A stretch of DNA of 64,000 nt from Lingula anatina (taxonomy: Eukaryota > Brachiopoda > Lingulata > Lingulida > Lingulidae), in contig NW_019773859.1 of NCBI RefSeq assembly GCF_001039355.2, positions 1 through 64,000 on the forward strand. Direction: 5' to 3'. Positions 56,401-64,000 of this stretch are shown here, one piece after another. Numbering within the stretch: the first letter of the stretch is position 1; the number at the start of each line of letters is the position of its first letter. Made by a program: the position numbers and the translations under genes. The notes under the pieces are model-generated. The model saw only the letters and a program-made list of their open reading frames with translations, was not told where the DNA came from and ran no database searches.

Positions 56401-59041
56401 GGCATTGAAAGGAGAGTGAGGGCATCACCTCCATTTTGATATGTGGATCACACATTTTTGCATCTTAAGTATGTAACCAAGCGAGTACATTAGGTATTAT
56501 GGCTTGGTTGAAGTCGGCGCATCTGCACTAGGACGATGACTTATCGGGGTTAGAAATATTCAGAATACAGTGTCTCGAGCTTCAGCAGGTGCTCACAATA
56601 TAGTTTTTTAATGTCTACTTCAAAAACTGATTTTTCCAAAGTGGGAGCCTACGCAACTCTGAAATGGCTGATAGGTTACTTTTTAATTTGGACATGTATT
56701 GCAGTATCGAGAAAGTTAATATTTTCACTACAGAGCTTGAATTGCATTTTTGATTTTTCATAAATCCCCCCCCCCAAAAAAAAAACAGGGTATAATAAGT
56801 CAATTCTTTACAAGGTGTATTAAGACAGTATAGCGTACAACATTTCTGAATATTATTTTCAGCATGATGCTTTCACCCACCCACCCCCCATACACACACA
56901 CGCGGTCGCACCAACACGCATTCATATCAAAATACAAGCTTTTTTAGTTATCAGTATATCTCGCTGCAAAATATCATTTCTCAGTATTCGACTTTTAAAT
57001 TTATCAAAAGACATTCGATTCTCCCTCCAACCTTTTCTGTTAAAAAGGGGGAAAAAACGGGAAAATGTGTACAACTAACGTCGTGGGGTGTCGAATGATT
57101 TTTTTGGCAGTCTGAATTTCCTCTCAACAATTCTTTCTCACGATTTCCTGTCTGAAAATCAGAGGGATTGATATCAGTTTAATTAGAAAAATACCCAAGG
57201 ACCAATTTGGCCGGGTTAACACCTCACAGGCGATGTGTCACGGCGTCTTGGCACGCCGGTCACGTCTTCTAACGTTTCAGAAAATGAGGTAGACGAAGCT
57301 TTTCTGTCTTTTGTGGCCGTAGTAGGTTGTCCATTGTCATTGTGGAGATGACATAAAACCGGCAGGTTTCACCGTCGCTTGGAAACTATTCGTCGTTCTG
57401 ATTGTTTAATAGAGCACACAATAAATCTGAAACATTCTCATCCTGTCTCGCGGAATTAGTTTGGGTTTACCGGAGTGCTGAGCAAGTCTATTACCTACAT
57501 CAAGCTTTGTTAGATAGAGTTTCACAAAAGAAGGTCTACGACAACGCCATACACATTACTCAATGGTAGTTAGTAAACCAGGTGTCTCGTAAATTGTCTC
57601 GGCACTCAACCTGTAACCATAGTGTACCATCGGCCTTCTTCAAGTCTTATTAAAGGGAGTGACACATAAAGTAGAGATAGATTTGGAAAGGAGGAGAATT
57701 TTATTAAATCACTTTGACACGCTCTAATTTCTGGCAATAAATTATAATTCGCCAGTCTATTTGTGGGTTGTTAGGATTAAATAAGCTGGAAGAGGGCAGG
57801 AAAGCTGAGAGCGGAGGCCGTTGTTCAGAAGACTAGGAGTGTAATTTTAGGCTTTATGTTGCCTCAGTTATGATTAGGATAGTGTCATTCGAATGAAGCA
57901 GCACAGGTCATGGCATAGGGGAGGGCGGCTCGTCCAGAACCAAACCCACGAATTAGATGATCAGATGTCTTTTTAGTTTTCGACTTAGGGCTGTTCCATG
58001 CTGATTTGAATAAAGGGTGCGAAAAAGTGGTGTAAACGACGCAGCCAGCGTTCACGCCGCCCTCGACTTTGTCCGTGTAAACATATTCATGGTCATTTAA
58101 TGGGTGGGCGCGAGTTCTGAATACACTTTGGTGTCCTAATTATAAATATTGAAATTAACCTGAAAACCATAAGACCATGAATATTCTATGTGCGTTTATT
58201 TTTGTCTGTGTAGCAATAATGTGGCGTTATACTGGAACACTATGTTTTTTAACATTTGCTTGTATCAAAATGCCTAATTACACATATGAGGGTGCACACA
58301 CACACACATACGAACATGCGCGTTCGTGCAAACCTGTTACCATTAACTCTTTTTCGATATAAAACAAAGGATAGTAAATTATAAAAACGCAACTCATTGA
58401 AATGAAGCTGAAAATCATAAAACGTTTTATGGTCCATATCAGATGCAGGTGTGGTGAGTTATCTTTTGAGAACCCATATCTCTCTTGTCCAGTAGAGGTA
58501 AATTTACAAGGAAACGACAGAGGGAAAGGATGACAGTGAATTATTGTGGCATGACCCTTAAGGTCTTAATGGTACATGTACGTAAAGTCGACGATTTTGC
58601 CCCGTGTATTTTAATTACAGCTAAAGTTTGGCTATTTGTCTCGTCTCTGGTCGACTTTTGAGGTCTTTCCATTGCCACCGCAGCAGCTGCGCGGTTTGAA
58701 GTATACCGTACCGCTTGACAAACAGAAAAAAAAGGTACCACAAAGCGTGCCAGCTTTGCAGCTTTCGCTTAAGGGTCTTTTGTTTATTATCCACAATTAC
58801 AGTAATACCTCCATATGTTTTTTCACAAATGGAGACATTTGTAAACGCAATAAAAACATAAGGTTTTCTTTGTCCCGTAGGCACTGACATTTACGATGGT
58901 CTTGTACGAGACAACAAAAAGTAATATGGGACATTTATGACGTTTTCACTATACTGAGCAATATTGGACAGTTATGTTTAAGTCTCTTTTATTACATCCT
59001 TGGATTTTAAGAGATGCAATTTTTGTCACGCATGAGTAACA

Positions 59042-59087
<46 letters not shown>

Positions 59088-61475
59088 CCCCCGAATCTAA
59101 GACCCATTCCAAAAAAGAATTGCAAAATTGAACAAAAGACCGATGAGAGCAGATGGAATATTTTTGGGTGGTTAGACTCTTTATTGATGTTTTGGAAAAC
59201 TTCTATTGACTTAGTCTCAAATTGAACGTGCTCAGTTGGCCGGTTGATAAAAGGTGAAGACAACAATCCCCTTCAAAGGTGTTTGCCAACTTGACGTTGC
59301 GCGAGTCGTGTGTTGTAAACTATTCCTTATCTACATCTTGACTCGTGGCGTATCCACTGAGCACAATCAAAACTGACCGTACATTTCAGTTGCTCAATGA
59401 AAACCTCGGTGTACGCTAGCAGTGCTTTATGCTTTGATAGCTTGCACCTGGCGTGTTCACACGCGAGCTCTTTTGGCGCATTGATCGCTGCCGATAACTT
59501 TATTTACTTTTATTCACCTCCCTCAAATCTATCAAATACGTTTCTGTATTTACTTTAGTCTAACGGTGCAACAGAAGCTTCAACCACAGAAAACAACGCA
59601 CAGTCCACTTAACAAGTTAACGTTATTGTCCCACGATTGAGTTTAATGGGATAAAATGTAAATGTTATTATTATTTTTTTTTCTCAATTTGTGAGGGTGA
59701 TATTTGCATTTTCCCATTTGGAAATGTTTCACCAAACTTTGAACAATTGCTTGTATATTTCAATTAGAAGTCAGGGGAAATTGATAGGAATTGTATAACT
59801 TTGAAATTAATTCAAATTTGAGATTTTAGATTTTGTGCTTAACTAGTCGTGTAGATTGAATGTAGGAATTCACTTGGAAGACAACTCAAAGTTGGGTCAA
59901 GTAGCTCAAGTCTAAGGGCATTTTTATTTGACTCGGCCTCGTTTCAACCTTTACAGCGATAAAGAGTCACAAAACAGCAGGTCGCGCTATATATTAAAAT
60001 GACTCATGATAAGCACTCTGTTGCAGTGGAGATGAAATTGCTTTTTTGGGGAATATATATTCCCCCCACGTCCTTGTTGTCTCACAGCAAATACCGCGCG
60101 ACTCAGGGCGACAACGATATAGAACTCTCCGTAAAAGCACTGCTCCATCTTGAGCCCGGTTTGGTATTTGCGTCGCCGTGAATATATAAAAATGATTTGG
60201 TAGTTTTTTAATTGTAATTTGACTTATGCCTGGACGATCACTGCCACACGAATTGTCTTTGAGAACTTAATCTTAATTCTTTCGTCGATAGGTGACGCAA
60301 CAGTTCAAGGCAGGTGGTCGGATATCTCCGCCTTAATCTGGAATGTTTCCATATTATTGCAGCATTCTGTAAGTGAACTTGAATCAGGCCTTTGATAAAG
60401 TATAATGAATTTGTTATACTCCTTCTAAATCACGATTATGCACGTGGCTTACCAACATCTGTCGTTTTGCAGCGCATGCGTGAAACAAAACTCGGACCCA
60501 TAAAACTAACACTGTTTATTTGCTGAGGTAAAATCAAACATCGAAGGTCTACGTGAGTAAAGAATGTTTTTGAATAGACCGTGTCAATGTATTGATGTTT
60601 CGACAAATTTTGTCCGCTAGAAGAATCGAAGATTAAAAGATTACACAGCCAGATAATCCAACTACAACAAATAAAAACGCTATTGAAACCACCGGAAAAC
60701 TATTTTCTTTAAATAGAGAAAACTGAAGCTCTTGGCTGCCGCACGGCATTGCATTGACATCGTCAAGCTCGCACCTGCTTGCCAAGTAAAAGGATTCTTG
60801 AAATCACCTACTAACACAAAGATAAATCATCGTTTCCATTTGACCCTGCCACAGATTATCGTAAACTGCAAACCAATAAGATAGGCGGAAAATCGCCCGG
60901 GGCCGGTTAAGTGAGCCTTTCTGGTGGCAAGAGGTGGTCCCGGCAGGTGATGAAAATGAACACGATAAATGAACAATCTTTTTAAACAGTTAATGTCAAA
61001 AGACTCTTTGTCCAGTACATTAACTGATGACAATAGGTGCAGTAATTTTAGGCCTTGTAATTGGTTTGGGAAAGACAAACACATAGAGAAGTGTAGAAAA
61101 AAATGTCGTGATCTGTAAGCGAAGATTTTTTAGTAACGATGTTGAAAGACTTTGCCATAAAAACTCGACAAACTTAAATAAGAGTCGTAATGTCACTTGA
61201 CCGCTATTATTAGTATTTTCCTGAACGTACTGGGCCCATTTGTGTACGTATTGTACTGCAATTTCTAATTACAGGATGTGACCATGACGTCAACAATATC
61301 AGCTATCTTCATTTCAAAATCTTATTGTGTGGAAATCCTGTTGGGTAAACCCCCTACGGTTCGGTTGTGCAAGACCGACACTCGCTACCATTTCTGGCGG
61401 ATGCCTTGCTCGGTCCGAACGGTGGGGGATCCAAACTGTCAAAAGATCATTTATGCGGAACAACAAATTAAATAA
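53435..61475 (+). CDS. Tentative small secreted protein with four cysteines, 113 aa
   Basis: Three exons whose phases fit: 53435-53498, 60292-60368, 61275-61475. Exon 1 codes a signal peptide (MWDFSCVVVLGLLRFVTSES) with a consensus donor. Exon 2 codes GDATVQGRWSDISALIWNVS and more. Exon 3, after TTCTAATTACAG, codes DVTMTSTISAIFISKSYC, then a segment with LCKTD, RMPC and NC, ending IIYAEQQIK. The mature chain has four cysteines and one N-V-S glycosylation site. I do not recognise the family. The first intron would be 6.8 kb. Exon 1 ends in the same phase as the Ig/Notch-repeat gene exon at 62985, so it could instead be an alternative signal exon of that gene. Exon 3 is the most convincing part; exon 2 the least. 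Confidence 0.4.
53499..60291. other. Long intron or intergenic stretch
   Basis: I see no supportable exon. It contains a (CT)20 tract followed by C8 at 59045-59092, CA-rich patches near 56880 and 58297, and homopolymer runs near 56767. Several short open frames have no splice context or family resemblance. Confidence 0.45.
59045..59092 (+). repeat. (CT)20 tract followed by C8
   Basis: An uninterrupted CT dinucleotide tract of 40 bases followed by eight C. Confidence 0.9.
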
Positions 61476-62274
61476 TCAGTGGAACTGTTAACTGCCCTAC
61501 CTAGCAAGCCATCTGGCCCTTCATTTACCTGTCTTCCTGCAAGAACTGGATGGGGGGGGGGGGGGGGGGCTGTCATCGTTTAGTAAAACTTCTATTATCT
61601 GTAGAATTTTCGATTATTCCCCTTTCATGGGTAATAATTGGGCTATTTGCCGTCGCTGCCCAATGTTTTCAAACAAGTGACAAAGTGAAACCAGCGTGAG
61701 CATTTATCGAAATTGCATCAGTAATGATAGTAATAAAAGGAGGCTTAAAGTGGCCAATTTAGTAGCGTCGTGGATTTGTGAAACAGGCAATACGCCATAT
61801 GTTCCTCTTACTGGAAGCTCCTTTAATGAGTTTGTATAGGGGATTGCACCTACGCATGCGAATTCTGTCAAAATTACCTATTCACTGCCGATCTGCACGT
61901 ATTAGCCACTTCACAGCCCCTTGCCGGCCTAAACACCTAGGTTTACTTCACACTTTGCCCACGTGAAGAGCTTTCAAGTAGCCAGTGCTTGTCACCACAA
62001 CCCTCCTCTTCAGTTAAAGTTAGCCATTTTAATGTGACACTCTCAATTAGTGTCATCTGAATTCTACTTTTCATACCTGTCCCTGAGTCCTACCCCCAGG
62101 GTACAGCTTTGTGCCATAACAGCAGCCAGATGAGCAGGAAGACCCACTTAATGGATAGTAATTGTCGTTCAAAGGCAATTGGTTGGCGGTTTTGAGGATT
62201 ATTTGAGTATTATAGAGTGCTTGCTCTTGTAGCCGTTGGTCAGTTTCCAACCTACCGTGAACGATGACAACACT
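61476..62274. other. 5' region of the Ig/Notch-repeat gene
   Basis: It contains the G18 run and otherwise unique sequence. The frame of the next exon is open back to about 62236, but the first in-frame ATG is at 62275. No clear TATA box. Confidence 0.45.
61552..61569 (+). repeat. G18 run
   Basis: Eighteen consecutive G downstream of the tentative secreted-protein gene; a possible quadruplex and a likely site of assembly length error. Confidence 0.8.
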
Positions 62275-63854
62275 ATGTATTACAGGACAATGTTGACCAA
62301 GGTATTCACGTTTTTCCTTCTATTTGTTGCCGTAGGTTCGTACTACTTCCCTAGTCCACACCAGCCCTGCCAAAGCATTAGCAGCAAAGGAGGAACTTTG
62401 GACTTAGTATTTAGAATCTTGGAATCTGATTTGAACGAAACCTGTGACGAGAAGACAATCCAGTGGACACGGAATGGTGTGAAGATAGACGGCGTACAAA
62501 ACTCCGATAAGTATGGTGTGTGGACCGCCGGCTGGGGAGTCATGGCTGGAGAGTACGTGTCGCTTCTCAGAATAAGAAGCGTTCAGCCCGCAGATTTGGG
62601 GAAATATTCATGTCACATTGAGTGTGTCGGTCACGGATTTAACAAACATACGGTGACTGTCTCCACACAAGTGTGCCTCAACCTGGAGGGAGAAGCCGGT
62701 AAGTGATACAAACGTCTTGTTTTCCATTTGAACTCTCCCCGTGTTGTTCCAATTCACTTCCTACTCCCTAACCGTCGTCTTTATCTAAGACATGTCAAAT
62801 TTCATTCATTCGAGATACAATGGTGTGTTTTTAAAATCACTTTAAAGTGCTAAGTAAAATATATCGCCAATTTGTAGTTACGTTACTACAATGTCAACGC
62901 AACTTTCACTGAAAGAAAAGAAAAGTATTAGTGTCGCAAATTTATTTTACTAGTAGACTAACCTCTGCTTTATCTTTTTTCAAGTAATTTGCCAGCCATA
63001 CAGTGACACTTGTAGAAGTAAATTCCTCAATGGACAATGTGACTCCGAGTGCAACGGACCTGAAGAATTATTTGATGGGTTTGACTGTCGTCGGAAAATT
63101 GCGCCATGCAATCGTTTATACGACAACTACTGCCGTCGAAGTTTCGCCAACGGAGTGTGCGACCGGGGCTGCCGCGCAGAAGGCTGTGCCTACGACGGCG
63201 GGGATTGCCCGAGCAGACAAACACCCAACGTATTTCACGGTAAATTTGTCGCCGTGACTTCTCAGGAGCCTGATGTATTAAAGGTGGATCTTAAGGCATT
63301 TCTGTGGCGCCTCAGTCGTCTGCTAAGAACTATTGTCACTGTAGACCAGGATCTTCAGTTTAGAACTTACCTTTCAGGGACAACAAGCACAAAACTGGAA
63401 AATTATATCAATTATGCAATAATACCTTGGACTAATTTAAAAAATACCTCCATTGACTACCGTTGGCAGGACTACGGGAAAATTTTGAAAAGCGGGTAGG
63501 TTGTATCTCATTATTTGATATTATTCACACTGCAACACGACACCTTCTTCTTATATAATGGATTGCTTGTCACAGTAGTCGTCAGATTTATATCTGATTC
63601 TTGTACTCAAGGTGAGTGTATAATATATTGTTTATACACGCTAAGCCTTTTGTGTTGCAAACGTCAAACCCTTGGCGGGATTCAAGTTATCTAACTTGTG
63701 TCGTTTTATTCTTTAAGGTCGGCCGTCTATTTAAAACTGGCCAACGCCAATTGCGATCTTTATTGCTTCCAAACGGCGGAGATGGTGACAAACTATATAG
63801 CAGAGTCATTACGAAGGGGATGGGACCCAGGCATACCACTGACAGGAGTCGGAG
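62275..63854 (+). CDS. Ig domain plus Notch negative-regulatory-region protein (LNR-LNR-NOD-NODP), 3' end outside window
   Basis: Exons: 62275-62698, 62985-63495, 63718-63854, donor GTGAGT at 63855; continues past the edge. Residues 1-25 form a signal peptide (MLTKVFTFFLLFVAVGS). Residues about 30-135 look like an Ig fold: IQWTRNG for strands B-C and ADLGKYSCHIEC for strand F; the strand-B Cys is replaced. LNR 1 spans residues 144-176 (PYSDTC, LFDGFDC) with five cysteines: the fifth is Glu169. LNR 2 spans 183-216 (CNRLYDNYC, CDRGC, YDGGDC) with all six. These match Notch LNR-B and LNR-C. NOD follows (HGKFVAVTSQEPDVLKVDLK, WRLSRLLRTIVTVDQD), then NODP (SAVYLKLANANCDLYCFQTA). There are no EGF repeats, no LNR-A and no furin-type RxRR site. 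In Notch this region masks the S2 protease site. Start could also be Met at 62290. Confidence 0.85.
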
Positions 63855-64000
63855 GTGAGTTATTTTTCTTGTAGCCCGGAGCTCCTTCTTTGTGGTATAA
63901 AAGACGATCTGATTGCCGTCTTAATGCTGGCACAATCAGAGCTGTCGTTGTGGATAGAAGTTCCAAAAGACGGCATTGGGCATGTAAATAAGACACTAAT

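Overview
The window is nuclear DNA from an animal. Genes are split by short exons with GT-AG introns of a few hundred bases to several kilobases, there are no operons, and the families are animal ones (PP1, BCL7, GOSR1, Kazal inhibitors, a Notch-type regulatory region). Low GC, many small non-autonomous transposons, and the presence of multi-Kazal secreted inhibitors and a membrane-anchored bacterial-type solute-binding domain suggest a non-vertebrate, probably a marine bilaterian. I cannot name the species. All exon models were read by eye and checked by reading-frame phase; for each complete model the summed exon lengths are a multiple of three (for the solute-binding gene, only after removing one base).

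Region by region. (1) 136-13598, minus: a 14-exon gene for an 859-residue ankyrin-repeat protein with a proline-rich, disordered C-terminus. It is head-to-head with (2) 14136-19719, plus: the catalytic subunit of protein phosphatase 1. This gene carries a duplicated second exon (two copies separated by only 37 bp) and two alternative last exons, so it could encode four isoforms. (3) 22532-25111, plus: BCL7, a SWI/SNF (BAF) subunit, seven exons, 204 residues. (4) 28399-30718, minus: a 231-residue basic protein with two KEN boxes, resembling the mitotic regulator PIMREG; it shares a 235-bp bidirectional promoter with (5) 30954-36836, plus: GOSR1 (GS28), the Golgi Q-SNARE, eight exons, 242 residues.

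(6) 38325-43937, minus: two tandem secreted Kazal-type protease inhibitors, one with two domains (138 residues) and one with five (336 residues). The larger is built from a roughly 0.7-kb exon-pair unit that has been copied repeatedly and recently. (7) 46574-50555, minus: a single-pass membrane protein whose ectodomain is a family-3 bacterial periplasmic solute-binding fold; the sequence as given has one extra base that breaks the frame. (8) 53435-61475, plus: a tentative small secreted cysteine-containing protein with a very long first intron. (9) 62275 to the right edge, plus: a gene encoding signal peptide, immunoglobulin-like domain, two LIN-12/Notch repeats, NOD and NODP. That is the Notch negative regulatory region without EGF repeats and with an Ig domain in their place; it is the most unusual find here and is cut by the window edge.

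The genes do not form one pathway. Conserved housekeeping genes (PP1, BCL7, GOSR1) fill the left half; the right half holds lineage-variable secreted or membrane proteins. Mobile elements seen are a 259-bp palindromic Harbinger-like MITE in a PP1 intron, a foldback element with a perfect 8-bp target duplication at 9719-9881, and two hAT-like MITEs.
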